Assembly (NCBI RefSeq): GCF_003967075.1
Contig: NZ_AP018664.1
Coordinates: forward strand, 2,852,001 to 2,916,000
Source of the DNA: Sphingobium amiense
GTDB taxonomy: Bacteria; Pseudomonadota; Alphaproteobacteria; Sphingomonadales; Sphingomonadaceae
Direction of reading: 5' to 3'
Length of the DNA: 64,000 nt
The translations under genes were made by a program, and so were the position numbers. This document shows, piece by piece, positions 55,483-64,000 of the stretch. The notes under the pieces are model-generated. The model did not search any database. It was not told where the DNA came from and saw only the letters and a list, made by a program, of their open reading frames with translations. The number at the start of each line of letters is the position of its first letter. Position 1 is the stretch's first letter.

Positions 55483-57213
55483 TTAAGAGGGGGCGTTGCG
55501 CCCGGCGATCTTGGGGAAGTGCCAGGGCATGAGGGAATCGAGGTCCTTGTTGCTATGACCGTTGGCAAGCTTGGTGAGGGTGGCGGTGAGCCAGGCGAGC
55601 GGATCGACGTCCGAGAGTTTGCACGTTTCGAGAAGGCTGGCGAGCACCGCCCAATTGTCTGCCCCGGCATCGCTGCCGGCGAACAACGAGTTGCGGCGCG
55701 ACAGGGCAATCGGGCGGATGCTTCTTTCGACCGTGTTGGTATCGAGCTCGACGCGGCCGTCGAGCAGGCAATAGGTGAGCTGCTGCCAGTGGTTGAGCAT
55801 ATAGTTGATCGCTTCGGCCATCTTGCCCTTGGCGCTGAACCGGCCGAGGTTCTTCGAGAGATAGTCGCGCAGGTTATCGAACAGCGGCTTCAGTATCAGC
55901 TGCCGCCCTTCGAACCGCGCCTCGGGCGAGGTGTCCCTGAGCGTCGCCTCGATCTTGTAGATCGCCGAGAAGCGACGGAGCACCTCGTCGGCAACGGGCT
56001 CCTTTTCGCGGAAATCGTAGAACTTGCGCCGCGCGTGAAGCAGGCAGAATGCGAGGGTGACGCCATTGCGGCGCTTGATCTCATTGTAGCCGGCATAGCC
56101 GTCCACCTGGAGCACCCCGGCGAAGTCGCCGAGATGGTCGATCGGATGCATGCCGCCGCGGCCGGCGGCGTACATGTAGACGACGGCGGGCGGCGCGAGT
56201 CCGCCCCATGGCCGATCGTCGCGGGCATAGGCCCACAGCTGGCCGCTCTTGGTCTTGCCGGTCCCGGGCGCCAGCACGGGCATGCGCGTCTCGTCGGCGA
56301 ACAGCTTCACCGAACTTCGCAGCTCGGCGAGCAGATGCTGCCTGAGCGGAGTCAGCCACCATCCGACGCGCCCGACCCAGTCGGCGAGCGTTGCCCGGTC
56401 GAGATCGATCCCCTGGCGGGCGTAGATCTGGGCTTGCCGGTAAAGCGGAAGGTGATCGGCGTAGCGCGCGACGATGACCTGGGCGACGAGCGCGTCGGTG
56501 GGCAGGCCCTGATCGACGATGAAGCTTGGCGCCGGCGCCTGGGTGACGCCGCCCTCGTCGCAGCCGCGGCAGCCATAGCGCGGACGGCGGGTGACCAGCA
56601 CGCGGAAGATGGTGGGCACGACGTCGAGGCGCTCGGTGACGTCCTCGCCGATGACATGAAGATCGTTGCCGCAGCAGGCACACTGCTTGTCTTCGATGTC
56701 GACGACCTGCTCGATACGCTCGAGATGGGCGGGCAGCGCTCCACGGTTGTTGCGGCGGCGGCGCTTTGTCTCGCCGGTCGCGTCAGCCTGGTCGATCAGC
56801 GCTTCGAGCCCGGCCTCGGCGCGCGACAAGGCAGCTTCGAGCTCTTCGAGCACGAGCTGGTACTGGTCGGGATCGAGCCGCTCGGCGCTCTGGCCGAAAC
56901 GGTGGCGCTTGAACTGGTCGAGAATGTCGTTGAGGCGCTTGACCTCATCGCGGGCGGCCGCGAGCGCGTCCTCCATCTCGGCGGCCTTCGCCTCGGCGAT
57001 GACGGCGGCGTGTTCGGCCGCTTTCGCGGTGGCGAGCGCGATGATCTCGCGCGCCTCAGCTTGGGCCGCAGCGCGGGCGAGCGCCTCGTTCTCGGCGTTG
57101 ATGCGAACGATCTGCTGGTCGCGTTCGGCCGCCTCGGCGGTCAGCTTCGCGATGGTCGCGAGCAGCGCAACTGGGTCTTTGCAGGAGGCCGTCAGCGGGT
57201 CCATGGCAGGCAT
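55483..57213 (-). CDS. tnpC: IS66 family transposase TnpC
   Basis: The 576-residue protein has a coiled-coil N-terminus (LTAEAAERDQQIVRINAENE), a DUF-type helix region (KRHRFGQSAERLDPDQYQLV) and a zinc finger (CACCGNDLHVIGED and YGCRGC). The DDE catalytic domain shows KLFADETRMPVLAPGTGKTK, VLQVDGYAGYNEIKRRNGVT and VELDTNTVERSIRPIALSRR. It catalyses transposition. The start may be MDPL at residue 4. Confidence 0.95.
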   Translation of the reverse strand: MPAMDPLTASCKDPVALLATIAKLTAEAAERDQQIVRINAENEALARAAAQAEAREIIALATAKAAEHAAVIAEAKAAEMEDALAAARDEVKRLNDILDQFKRHRFGQSAERLDPDQYQLVLEELEAALSRAEAGLEALIDQADATGETKRRRRNNRGALPAHLERIEQVVDIEDKQCACCGNDLHVIGEDVTERLDVVPTIFRVLVTRRPRYGCRGCDEGGVTQAPAPSFIVDQGLPTDALVAQVIVARYADHLPLYRQAQIYARQGIDLDRATLADWVGRVGWWLTPLRQHLLAELRSSVKLFADETRMPVLAPGTGKTKSGQLWAYARDDRPWGGLAPPAVVYMYAAGRGGMHPIDHLGDFAGVLQVDGYAGYNEIKRRNGVTLAFCLLHARRKFYDFREKEPVADEVLRRFSAIYKIEATLRDTSPEARFEGRQLILKPLFDNLRDYLSKNLGRFSAKGKMAEAINYMLNHWQQLTYCLLDGRVELDTNTVERSIRPIALSRRNSLFAGSDAGADNWAVLASLLETCKLSDVDPLAWLTATLTKLANGHSNKDLDSLMPWHFPKIAGRNAPS

Positions 57214-57270
57214 CGAATCACATGCGTAACGACGCGTCCAGCGCAGTTGACTCGGCCTGTCGCGACTATC

Positions 57271-57642
57271 TCACGCATCAGCGAAACCCTCGATTTTAGG
57301 CGGATTTACGCGCCTTGGCGCGCGGTGCCGACGCCAGTCCATGCCCGAGGTGAGTGCTGCCATCTGCGCCGCCGTGATCGAAAAACTGCCATCGACCGCC
57401 GGCGGCCAGGCGAATCCTTCGGCGGCCTCGGCGCGCTTGGTCATCAGCCAGATGCCGGTGCCGTCGAACCACAGAATCTTCAGCCTGTCCTTCCTCTTGG
57501 AACGAAAAATATAGGCGACTCCGCGCCACGGATCCTGGCTCAACTCGTGCTGGACCTTGGCCACCAGCGTGTCGATGCCGCAGCGGAAATCGATCGGCTT
57601 GGTGTAGATCAGCACCTTGGCGTCGCTGCCCGGCCCGATCAT
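57271..57642 (-). CDS. tnpB: IS66 accessory protein TnpB
   Basis: ATG 57642 overlaps the tnpA stop as ATGA and gives 123 residues. KVLIYTKPIDFRCGIDTLVA and PWRGVAYIFRSKRKDRLKIL, then WFDGTGIWLMTKR, are the conserved TnpB (Orf2) stretches. It is needed for transposition together with TnpA and TnpC; the mechanism is not established. Confidence 0.93.
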   Translation of the reverse strand: MIGPGSDAKVLIYTKPIDFRCGIDTLVAKVQHELSQDPWRGVAYIFRSKRKDRLKILWFDGTGIWLMTKRAEAAEGFAWPPAVDGSFSITAAQMAALTSGMDWRRHRAPRRVNPPKIEGFADA

Positions 57643-58058
57643 CGCGCCCTCAGCAGCGCTGCGATTACCGAGGCGACCAGCGTCGAACTTGCGCCGTGGG
57701 CGACCATCACTGGCACGCCGCGCACTTCCATTGCGACCTGCACCACCGCGTCCGGCAGCAGCCGCGCGTTCGCGGCCTCCGGTTCGAGCAGCACCGCCGG
57801 CACCGATGTCGGCTCGATGACCGCCGGCAGGAACATCGCCCTGTCCTCGCGCGCCGCGTCCTCCGCCATCTCGCGCAACTCGCGGCGCCAGGCATATATC
57901 TGGGCCGGAAGGACATCGAAACACGCGGCCACCTCCGCCATGCTGCACGCCGGATCGAGCGACAGCTCCACCACCGCGCGCTTCTCTTCCAGCGTCCAGC
58001 GCCGTCGGCGCCCGTTCTCCACGCCGCCACTGCCGTCGATCTCTTGCTCCACAGTCAC
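57639..58058 (-). CDS. tnpA: IS66 accessory protein TnpA (helix-turn-helix)
   Basis: A 139-residue protein with RRRRWTLEEKRAVVELSLDP, then SMAEVAACFDVLPAQIYAWR, a helix-turn-helix of the IS66 Orf1/IS3 OrfA type, and a variable C-terminus. First gene of the IS66 operon, coupled to tnpB by overlap. Confidence 0.9.
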   Translation of the reverse strand: MTVEQEIDGSGGVENGRRRRWTLEEKRAVVELSLDPACSMAEVAACFDVLPAQIYAWRRELREMAEDAAREDRAMFLPAVIEPTSVPAVLLEPEAANARLLPDAVVQVAMEVRGVPVMVAHGASSTLVASVIAALLRAR

Positions 58059-58144
58059 CCCGCCGAATCAAATTACGCGATATGCACGCGGGACACTCAA
58101 AGCTCATGGCCATCTACGCCACGTGGGTCTGGGATGACGGATAC

Positions 58145-58152
58145 ACATTAAC
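58145..58152. repeat. IS66 target-site duplication, right copy
   Basis: ACATTAAC matches the left copy at 55426-55433 exactly. Confidence 0.95.
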
Positions 58153-58260
58153 TGTCGCCGGTAGGAAATCTTCATGCGCGGCGGGCCTGCGAGCCGCCGG
58201 CAGGCGACCGCCATCGTCTAGCGTCGGCGCGGCGATATAGGATAGTGTGCACCGGACGCG

Positions 58261-58296
58261 GAAAAGGCCGGCGTGCCTGCGCACCCCGGCCTTTTC
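58261..58296 (-). terminator. Strong hairpin terminator after rpmD
   Basis: GAAAAGGCCGG (58261-58271) pairs with CCGGCCTTTTC (58286-58296), and the stem is extended by GTGC/GCAC around a CTGC loop. Read on the minus strand it ends in a T run 25 bp beyond rpmD, so it probably ends the long ribosomal-protein transcript here. Confidence 0.8.
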
Positions 58297-58320
58297 CTGT
58301 TTTCGCTTCGGGAAGAAGGC

Positions 58321-58500
58321 TTAGCCTTCGACCACCTGCACCATGTGGGGCAGCTTCTTGATGGCACCGCGGACTTCCGCCGTGTCTTCCAGCTCCACCA
58401 CGCGGTGCATCTTGCCAAGGCCCAGGCCGATCAGAATCTTCTTCTGGTCGGCGGGGCGGCGGATCGGCGAACCGATCTGCTTGATCTTGATCTTCGCCAT
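58321..58500 (-). CDS. rpmD: 50S ribosomal protein L30
   Basis: A 59-residue protein: [40 protein letters not shown], and a C-terminal [12 protein letters not shown]. It is of standard L30 length. The next gene downstream in the usual operon order, rplO, is separated by the terminator and IS66. Confidence 0.97.
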   Translation of the reverse strand: MAKIKIKQIGSPIRRPADQKKILIGLGLGKMHRVVELEDTAEVRGAIKKLPHMVQVVEG

Positions 58501-58506
58501 ATCCTG

Positions 58507-59238
58507 TTACTCCGCAATCGCTTCGGCGTCGGCCTGCGCGACTTCGGCCGAGGCACCGCCACGACGCAGAAGGTCGGCGACCTTCTTGCCGCGACGCTGC
58601 GCCACCGACTTGGGGCTGGTCTGTTCGCCCAGCGCCGCGAAGGTCGCACGGATCATGTTATAGGGGTTCGACGTGCCGTTCGACTTGGTCACGACGTCCG
58701 CGACGCCGAGGCTTTCGAACACGGCGCGCATCGGACCGCCCGCGATGATGCCGGTGCCCGCCGGAGCCGAACGCACCGTCACCTTGCCGGCGCCGAAATG
58801 ACCGAGACCGTCATGGTGCAGCGTGCGGCCTTCCTTCAGCGGAACGCGAACCATCGCCTTCTTGGCCGATGCGGTCGCCTTGCTGATGGCTTCGGGCACT
58901 TCGCGCGCCTTGCCATGGCCGAAGCCCACACGGCCCTTGCCGTCGCCCACGACGACCAGCGCCGCGAAGCCGAAGCGCTTGCCGCCCTTGACGGTCTTCG
59001 AGACGCGGTTGATGTGGACCAGCTTCTCGATCAGTTCCTCGCCCTGCTCCTCGTCACGGTTGCCACCGCGACGGTCGTCACGACGGCCACGGCCGCCGCG
59101 ATCGCCACGGTTGCGGTCGCCGCCGCCACGGTTGCCACGGCCACGGCCGGGACCGCGGTTTTCCGTCGGCTGCTCGCCGCCTTCGACCGCAGCGGGAGCG
59201 CCCGCCTGCGACTGGATTTCGTTTTCGTCAGCCATCAT
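58507..59238 (-). CDS. rpsE: 30S ribosomal protein S5 with Gly/Arg-rich N-terminal extension
   Basis: The 243-residue protein starts at one of two adjacent ATGs overlapping the rplR stop. Residues 1-65 are an extension rich in Gly, Arg and Asp (for example [20 protein letters not shown]). The normal S5 core follows: [40 protein letters not shown] and [20 protein letters not shown]5 helps decoding accuracy. The extension is longer than in E. coli S5 and resembles an RGG-like RNA-binding tail. Confidence 0.96.
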   Translation of the reverse strand: MMADENEIQSQAGAPAAVEGGEQPTENRGPGRGRGNRGGGDRNRGDRGGRGRRDDRRGGNRDEEQGEELIEKLVHINRVSKTVKGGKRFGFAALVVVGDGKGRVGFGHGKAREVPEAISKATASAKKAMVRVPLKEGRTLHHDGLGHFGAGKVTVRSAPAGTGIIAGGPMRAVFESLGVADVVTKSNGTSNPYNMIRATFAALGEQTSPKSVAQRRGKKVADLLRRGGASAEVAQADAEAIAE

Positions 59239-59591
59239 CAGAACTCCAGCCCGCCTTCGCGGGCGGCATCGGCCAGCGCCTTGACGCGGCCATGGAACAG
59301 GAAGCCACCGCGGTCGAACACGACCCTGGTGACGCCGGCAGCAGTCGCCGCAGCAGCGACGCGCTTGCCGACATCGGCAGCGGCCTCGGCCGTGGCGCCG
59401 GTCTTGCCGCGCACGTCCTTGTCCAGGGTCGAAGCGGCGGCGACGGTCTTGCCGGCGGCGTCATCAATGACCTGAGCGTAGATGTGACGGCCCGAGCGGT
59501 GAACGCTGAGGCGCGGCTTGTGACCGGAAACCGCCTTGAGCGCGGTGCGGACGCGGCGACGACGCCGCGCGAAGAGGGAAAGCTTTGCCAT
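59238..59591 (-). CDS. rplR: 50S ribosomal protein L18
   Basis: ATG 59591 gives 117 residues: [40 protein letters not shown] and [20 protein letters not shown], ending REGGLEF. It binds 5S rRNA. Its stop overlaps rpsE. Confidence 0.97.
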   Translation of the reverse strand: MAKLSLFARRRRRVRTALKAVSGHKPRLSVHRSGRHIYAQVIDDAAGKTVAAASTLDKDVRGKTGATAEAAADVGKRVAAAATAAGVTRVVFDRGGFLFHGRVKALADAAREGGLEF

Positions 59592-59592
59592 C

Positions 59593-60126
59593 TTACTTCT
59601 TCTTCCCTTCCTTGCGGAAGATGAACTCGCCGTCATATTTGATGCCCTTGCCCTTATAGGGTTCGGGCTTGCGCCAGCGACGGATTTCGGCGGCCACCTG
59701 GCCCACCTTCTGCTTGTCGATGCCGCTGATCTCGACCGTGGTGTTATCCGGGGTCTTGATCTCGATGCCTTCAGGCACCGCGAAATCGACGTCGTGCGAA
59801 TAGCCGAGCTGAAGCTTCAGCGTCTTGCCCTGCGAATTGGCGCGATAGCCGACACCGGTGATGAGCAGCTTCTTCGAGAAGCCCTCGGTCACGCCGGTGA
59901 CGAGGTTCTGGACCAGCGTGCGCTGCATGCCCCAGAAGGCGCGCGCCTGCTTGGTCTTGTTGGCCGGCTGCACCGAGATGCCGTCATTTTCCAGCGTGTA
60001 GCTGATCTCGTCGCGCAGCGGCATTGCGAGGGTGCCCTTGGGACCCTTCACCGACAGTTGCCCGCCTTCGATGGTCGCTGTGACCCCGGCAGGGATCGCG
60101 ACCGGCTTTTTACCGATGCGGCTCAT
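59593..60126 (-). CDS. rplF: 50S ribosomal protein L6
   Basis: A 177-residue protein: [35 protein letters not shown] and the L6 signature near the end, [20 protein letters not shown]. Its start overlaps the rpsH stop. Confidence 0.97.
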   Translation of the reverse strand: MSRIGKKPVAIPAGVTATIEGGQLSVKGPKGTLAMPLRDEISYTLENDGISVQPANKTKQARAFWGMQRTLVQNLVTGVTEGFSKKLLITGVGYRANSQGKTLKLQLGYSHDVDFAVPEGIEIKTPDNTTVEISGIDKQKVGQVAAEIRRWRKPEPYKGKGIKYDGEFIFRKEGKKK

Positions 60127-60521
60127 CAGAACACCTCCGCCAGCACTTCGCCGCCGACATTCTGCTCGCGCGCTTCGGCGTCGGACAGAACGCCCTTGGG
60201 CGTCGAGACAATGGTGATGCCAAGGCCGTTGCGGATCACCGGAAGTTCCTTGGAACCCGAATAGACGCGGCGGCCAGGCTTGGACACGCGGGCGACATGC
60301 TTGATCGCCGGCTGGCCCTCGAAATATTTCAGCTCGATGCGGAGGCCGGCATGCTTGCCGAGGGCTTCCTCGGAATAGCCGCGGATATAGCCTTCGCGCT
60401 GGAGCACGTCGAGCACGCGGGCGCGCAGCTTGGACGCGGGGGAAACCACGCTATCCTTCTTCGCCTGCTGCCCGTTGCGGATGCGGGTGAGCATATCACC
60501 CAGGGGATCGGTCAATGCCAT
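60126..60521 (-). CDS. rpsH: 30S ribosomal protein S8
   Basis: A 131-residue protein: [20 protein letters not shown], then [20 protein letters not shown] and the S8 signature region [21 protein letters not shown]8 binds 16S rRNA and in E. coli represses the spc operon. Confidence 0.97.
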   Translation of the reverse strand: MALTDPLGDMLTRIRNGQQAKKDSVVSPASKLRARVLDVLQREGYIRGYSEEALGKHAGLRIELKYFEGQPAIKHVARVSKPGRRVYSGSKELPVIRNGLGITIVSTPKGVLSDAEAREQNVGGEVLAEVF

Positions 60522-60533
60522 CTCAAATGATCC

Positions 60534-60839
60534 TTACCAGCTCGACTTGGTGACGCCGGGGATCAGGCCTTTGTTGGCCAGATCACGAAGCTGCACGCGG
60601 CAGAGACGGAATTTGCGGTAATAAGCGCGGGGACGCCCGGTCAGTTCGCAGCGGTTCCGGACACGGGTCGGATTGCCGTTGCGGGGGATCTCCGCCATCT
60701 TCAGACGCGCGATCAGACGATCGCTGTCGTCGGCCGCGGTATCATTCGCGATCGCCTTGAGCTTCGCATAGCGGCCGGCATATTTCTTCACCAGCTTCTT
60801 GCGACGCTCGTTCTTGTTGATCGAACTCAGTTTCGCCAT
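60534..60839 (-). CDS. rpsN: 30S ribosomal protein S14
   Basis: A 101-residue protein: [20 protein letters not shown], and [20 protein letters not shown] with [20 protein letters not shown]. It lacks the CxxC pairs, so it is the zinc-free long type. Confidence 0.97.
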   Translation of the reverse strand: MAKLSSINKNERRKKLVKKYAGRYAKLKAIANDTAADDSDRLIARLKMAEIPRNGNPTRVRNRCELTGRPRAYYRKFRLCRVQLRDLANKGLIPGVTKSSW

Positions 60840-60889
60840 GACTTAAGTTCTCTTCCTTGCAAAGTTGATGGAAGAGAAGCGGGACCGTT

Positions 60890-61462
60890 TCAGGCCGCCT
60901 GCTTCTCTTCGAGCGGGAAGGGGAAGCCGAAGAGGCGCAGCAGCTCGCGCGCTTCATCGTCCGTCTTCGCCGTGGTGGTCACGATGATGTCCATGCCGCG
61001 CACCTTGTCGATGCGGTCATAGTTGATCTCGGGGAAGATGATCTGCTCCTTGATACCGAAGGCATAGTTGCCACGGCCATCGAAGCTCTTCGGGTTCAGA
61101 CCACGGAAGTCGCGCACGCGGGGGAGCGCGACGTTGATGAGGCGGTCGAGAAACTCATACATGCGCTCGCGGCGCAGCGTCACCTTGGCGCCGATCGGCA
61201 TGCCTTCACGCAGCTTGAACTGCGCAATCGACTTGCGGGCCTTGGTGATGACCGGCTTCTGACCGGCGATCAGTTCCATTTCCTCGGCGGCCGAAGTCAC
61301 CTTCTTCTTGTCCTGGGTCGCTTCGCCCACACCCATGTTGAGCGTGATCTTTTCGATCCGGGGGACTTCCATGACGTTCTTGTAACCGAACTTCTCGGTC
61401 ATCGCCTTGGCGATCTCGGCGTCATAGAGCGCCTTGGAGCGCGGGGTATATTTGTCGGCCAT
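60890..61462 (-). CDS. rplE: 50S ribosomal protein L5
   Basis: A 190-residue protein: [40 protein letters not shown] and [20 protein letters not shown]. It binds 5S rRNA and bridges the subunits. Its start overlaps the rplX stop. Confidence 0.97.
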   Translation of the reverse strand: MADKYTPRSKALYDAEIAKAMTEKFGYKNVMEVPRIEKITLNMGVGEATQDKKKVTSAAEEMELIAGQKPVITKARKSIAQFKLREGMPIGAKVTLRRERMYEFLDRLINVALPRVRDFRGLNPKSFDGRGNYAFGIKEQIIFPEINYDRIDKVRGMDIIVTTTAKTDDEARELLRLFGFPFPLEEKQAA

Positions 61463-61773
61463 TACAGCACCTCACCGGACTTGACGGCCACGCGGACCTT
61501 CTTGCCGTCGCGATCCTCGAAACGGACGCGGGTCGGCTTGCCGTCCGCGCCGGCCACGGCCACGTTCGAAATGTGGAGCGGCGCAGGCTTGCGGTCGATG
61601 CCGCCCTGCGGGTTCGACTGGTCGGGCTTGCGGTGGCGCGCATGGATGTTGATGCCCTCGACGAGCACCTTGTCATCCTTCGGCATCACCTGAAGGACGG
61701 AGCCGGTGCGGCCCTTGTCCTTGCCGGCCAGGACGACGACCGTGTCGCCCTTCTTGATTCTGGCAGCGCTCAT
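61462..61773 (-). CDS. rplX: 50S ribosomal protein L24
   Basis: A 103-residue protein: [20 protein letters not shown] (KOW motif) and [20 protein letters not shown]. An early assembly protein of the 50S subunit. It overlaps both neighbours by one or a few bases. Confidence 0.97.
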   Translation of the reverse strand: MSAARIKKGDTVVVLAGKDKGRTGSVLQVMPKDDKVLVEGINIHARHRKPDQSNPQGGIDRKPAPLHISNVAVAGADGKPTRVRFEDRDGKKVRVAVKSGEVL

Positions 61774-62141
61774 TACAGCACCTCGGGCGCAAGGCTGATG
61801 ATCTTCATGTGCTGCTTCGCGCGCAGCTCACGGACGACCGGGCCAAAGATACGGGTGCCGATCGGCTCCTGGTTCTTGTTGATCAGCACGGCGGCGTTGC
61901 CGTCGAAGCGGATCACCGAACCGTCGGCGCGGCGGATGTCCTTGGCGGTGCGGACGATGACGGCGCGGTGCACGTCACCCTTCTTCACCTTGCCGCGCGG
62001 CGCGGCTTCCTTGATCGAGACGACGATGATGTCGCCCACGCCGGCGAAGCGGCGCTTCGACCCGCCCAGCACCTTGATGCACTGGACGCGCTTGGCGCCG
62101 CTGTTGTCAGCGACGTCAAGATTGGATTGCATCTGGATCAT
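61773..62141 (-). CDS. rplN: 50S ribosomal protein L14
   Basis: A 122-residue protein: [40 protein letters not shown] and [20 protein letters not shown]. Of standard length. A 191-bp gap separates it from rpsQ; small hairpins lie there but I see no clear terminator. Confidence 0.97.
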   Translation of the reverse strand: MIQMQSNLDVADNSGAKRVQCIKVLGGSKRRFAGVGDIIVVSIKEAAPRGKVKKGDVHRAVIVRTAKDIRRADGSVIRFDGNAAVLINKNQEPIGTRIFGPVVRELRAKQHMKIISLAPEVL

Positions 62142-62332
62142 AGATCCGGTTCCTTCTCATTTGGCCTACCGGGGCAATTCCCGGCGGTTCCGAATTCATG
62201 CGTTCGACCCGGTGAATCGAAATGCGCGAAGCGCGGGCCTGTACCGCCTCCCAAGGGAAAAGGCCAGCCCGCGTCCGAACTTTTTCGATCCTTGAAGGAT
62301 CGGCGACCGGTCACAAGACCGGAAGGCTTCCC

Positions 62333-62596
62333 TTAGTGGGAGACTTCCGGCGACTTGTGGGTGTCCACGCGCTCGATGACCTTCCAGGTCTTGAGCTTGG
62401 AAATCGGGGCGGTCTCCTCGATGCGGACCGTCTCGCCTTCCTTGTAGACATTGCCCTCGTCATGGGCGTGATACTTTTTCGACAGGCGGATGATCTTGCC
62501 GTAGAGCGCATGCTTAACCTTGCGCTCCACACGAACCACCACCGTCTTGTCGGTCTTGTCGGAAACCACCGTTCCCGTCAGCACGCGCTTGGGCAT
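62333..62596 (-). CDS. rpsQ: 30S ribosomal protein S17
   Basis: An 87-residue protein: [40 protein letters not shown] and [21 protein letters not shown] primary 16S rRNA binder. Confidence 0.97.
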   Translation of the reverse strand: MPKRVLTGTVVSDKTDKTVVVRVERKVKHALYGKIIRLSKKYHAHDEGNVYKEGETVRIEETAPISKLKTWKVIERVDTHKSPEVSH

Positions 62597-62611
62597 CGTG
62601 TGATTTCCTTC

Positions 62612-62815
62612 TTACTTCGCAGCCGAGCGCGAACGCTCGGTCTGGAGGGTCTTGATCTGCGCGATCGACCGACGGACTTCACGCACCCGGCTCGGCTTTT
62701 CGAGCTGGTTGGTGGCCGCCTGAAAACGCAGGTTGAACTGCTCGCGCTTCAGGTTGTTGAGTTCGGTCGACAGTTCGTCGTCCGTCTTGGTCTTGAGGTC
62801 TGCGACGTTCGCCAC
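62612..62815 (-). CDS. rpmC: 50S ribosomal protein L29
   Basis: A 67-residue protein: [40 protein letters not shown] and [18 protein letters not shown]. Located at the tunnel exit of the ribosome. Confidence 0.97.
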   Translation of the reverse strand: MANVADLKTKTDDELSTELNNLKREQFNLRFQAATNQLEKPSRVREVRRSIAQIKTLQTERSRSAAK

Positions 62816-62818
62816 GGC

Positions 62819-63250
62819 TTAACCCTCCAGGTGCGAGGTGTCGCCGAGGCGGGCAACGACCTTCGTCTTGATGGGCAGCTTCATCGCGGCGCGCGAGAAG
62901 GCCTCTGCTGCGAGCGGACCGGGCACGCCGTCCAGTTCGAACAGGATGCGGCCGGGCTTTACGCGGGCCGCCCAATATTCGACCGAACCCTTGCCCTTGC
63001 CCTGACGGACTTCGGCAGGCTTCTTGGAAACCGGCACGTCGGGGAACACGCGGATCCACAACCGGCCCTGACGGCGGATGTGGCGGGTGATCGCGCGGCG
63101 GGCCGCTTCGATCTGGCGGGCGGTGACGCGCTCGGGTTCCAGAGCCTTGAGGCCGTAAGAGCCGAAGTTCAAGGCCGAACCGCCCTTGGCGTCGCCCTTG
63201 ATCCTGCCCTTGAAGGCCTTGCGGAACTTCATCTTCTTCGGTTGCAGCAT
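62819..63250 (-). CDS. rplP: 50S ribosomal protein L16
   Basis: A 143-residue protein: [60 protein letters not shown] and [20 protein letters not shown]. Standard L16, close to the peptidyl transferase centre. Confidence 0.97.
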   Translation of the reverse strand: MLQPKKMKFRKAFKGRIKGDAKGGSALNFGSYGLKALEPERVTARQIEAARRAITRHIRRQGRLWIRVFPDVPVSKKPAEVRQGKGKGSVEYWAARVKPGRILFELDGVPGPLAAEAFSRAAMKLPIKTKVVARLGDTSHLEG

Positions 63251-63271
63251 GACGCTATACCTACCTTATTC

Positions 63272-63967
63272 TCAGCGCGCCGGGCGCACACCGGAGGTCT
63301 GAGCCTCCAGCATCAGCCGGTCGGTGGCGAACGGATCGTGGCCGAGAATCTCGCCCTTAAAGATCCACACCTTGATGCCGCACACGCCATAGGCGGTGTG
63401 GGCCGTGGCTTCGGCATAATCGACGTTCGCGCGCAGCGTGTGCAGCGGAACGCGACCTTCGCGATACCATTCGACGCGCGCGATCTCCGCGCCGCCCAGA
63501 CGGCCGCCGCAGGTGATCTTGATGCCTTCGGCACCCAGACGCAGGGCCGACTGCACCGCGCGCTTCATGGCGCGGCGGAACGCCACGCGGCGCTCAAGCT
63601 GATCGGCAATGCCCTGCGCGACGAGCTTGGAGTCGATTTCCGGCTTGCGGATTTCGACGATGTTCAGGCTGACGTCCGAAGAGGTCAGGCTGCCCAGCTT
63701 CTTGCGCAGCTTCTCGATGTCCGCGCCCTTCTTGCCGATGATGACACCGGGGCGGGCGGCGTAGATCGACACGCGGCACAGCTTGGCCGGGCGTTCGATC
63801 ACGACCTTGGAAATCGCGGCCTGCGGCAGCGTCTTCATGATGAACTGGCGGATCTTGAGATCTTCCAGCAGAAGGCGGCCATAATCCTGGCCTTCCGCGA
63901 ACCAGCGGCTGTCCCAGGTGCGGTTGATCTGCAGACGCAGACCGATCGGGTTGCTCTTGTGACCCAT
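63272..63967 (-). CDS. rpsC: 30S ribosomal protein S3
   Basis: ATG 63967 gives 231 residues: [40 protein letters not shown] (KH domain) and [20 protein letters not shown]. It lines the mRNA entry channel. The frame stays open upstream, but MGHKSNP is the conserved start. Confidence 0.97.
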   Translation of the reverse strand: MGHKSNPIGLRLQINRTWDSRWFAEGQDYGRLLLEDLKIRQFIMKTLPQAAISKVVIERPAKLCRVSIYAARPGVIIGKKGADIEKLRKKLGSLTSSDVSLNIVEIRKPEIDSKLVAQGIADQLERRVAFRRAMKRAVQSALRLGAEGIKITCGGRLGGAEIARVEWYREGRVPLHTLRANVDYAEATAHTAYGVCGIKVWIFKGEILGHDPFATDRLMLEAQTSGVRPAR

Positions 63968-63971
63968 GTGC

Positions 63972-64000
63972 TTAAGCCTCCGCTTCTTCGCCAGCTTCAC
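63972..64000 (-). CDS. rplV: 50S ribosomal protein L22, last codons (partial)
   Basis: The minus-strand frame reads EAGEEAEA and a TAA at 63972-63974, 4 bp before rpsC. Position just ahead of rpsC fits rplV in the S10 operon, and an acidic/Ala tail is plausible for a sphingomonad L22. Only nine codons are visible, so identity rests on gene order. Confidence 0.6.

Larger units (their letters stand above)
55434..58144 (-). mobile_element. IS66-family insertion sequence (2,711 bp)
   Basis: The first 28 bases at 55434 (GTATCCGTCATCCCAGACCC and so on) are repeated perfectly in inverted orientation ending at 58144. The 8-bp duplication ACATTAAC flanks both ends, as expected for IS66. It carries tnpA, tnpB and tnpC, all on the minus strand and in working order. 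It lies in the intergenic region between rpmD and rplO. The intact ends and duplication suggest recent insertion. Confidence 0.97.

Noticed and set aside
55387..58137. Plus-strand ORF of 916 codons across the whole IS66
   Set aside because: It crosses the IS66 ends and is antisense to tnpC, tnpB and tnpA, so it is a compositional artefact.

Overview
The window looks like a chromosomal segment of a GC-rich alphaproteobacterium, most probably a sphingomonad (Sphingobium, Sphingomonas or a relative). This is inferred from the ribosomal-protein order, the many large TonB/OPT-type transport genes, a CrtZ-type carotenoid hydroxylase, HspQ, an ATP12-family chaperone, a DUF2585 protein and the insertion-sequence types. 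I had no database search, so genus-level placement is inference.

Bases 1 to about 17,610 are an accessory island. It ends at the 3' end of a tRNA-Ser(CGA) gene, next to a DUF6538-type tyrosine integrase whose gene starts 40 bp from the tRNA. The island is heavily damaged by insertion sequences. There is an IS21 end (1-885), an IS5/IS427-type element with a -1 frameshift that cuts off hsdS, two inverted 1,654-bp IS1380 copies (4208-5861 and 13906-15559), and an IS256 with a clean 8-bp target duplication that splits a gene of unknown function. Cargo includes an hsdM methyltransferase with a truncated hsdS and no hsdR in the window, a serine recombinase with a possible recombination site upstream, and a small XRE regulator preceded by two GACTATAGTC palindromes that resemble the C-boxes of restriction-modification controller proteins. 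A minus-strand cluster (13855 to 11115) ends in an unusual reverse transcriptase with FGDN in place of YxDD.

Bases 17,700 to 53,150 are core genome. The first part holds hspQ, an SGNH hydrolase, an OPT transporter and a divergent TonB receptor/beta-propeller phytase pair whose shared intergenic region carries 11-bp-spaced Pho-box-like repeats in both directions. Then come an M1 aminopeptidase, queF, a sulfurtransferase and a cystathionine beta-lyase-like gene, crtZ, fumC, gmk and lgt. A tightly overlapping minus-strand set follows (crcB, rluA-type, HAD phosphatase, small membrane protein, ATP12 chaperone). The last part holds rarD, dihydroorotase, ygfZ, a glutamine cyclotransferase, lepA, a CsgG-like protein and an acyltransferase.

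Bases 52,486 to 64,000 are the S10/spc ribosomal-protein gene run on the minus strand, from the end of rplV through rpsC, rplP, rpmC, rpsQ, rplN, rplX, rplE, rpsN, rpsH, rplF, rplR, rpsE and rpmD to rplO, secY and adk. A complete IS66 element (55434-58144, 28-bp perfect terminal repeats, 8-bp target duplication) sits between rpmD and rplO, just beyond a strong terminator hairpin. The rplO-secY-adk block is therefore separated from the rest of the operon.
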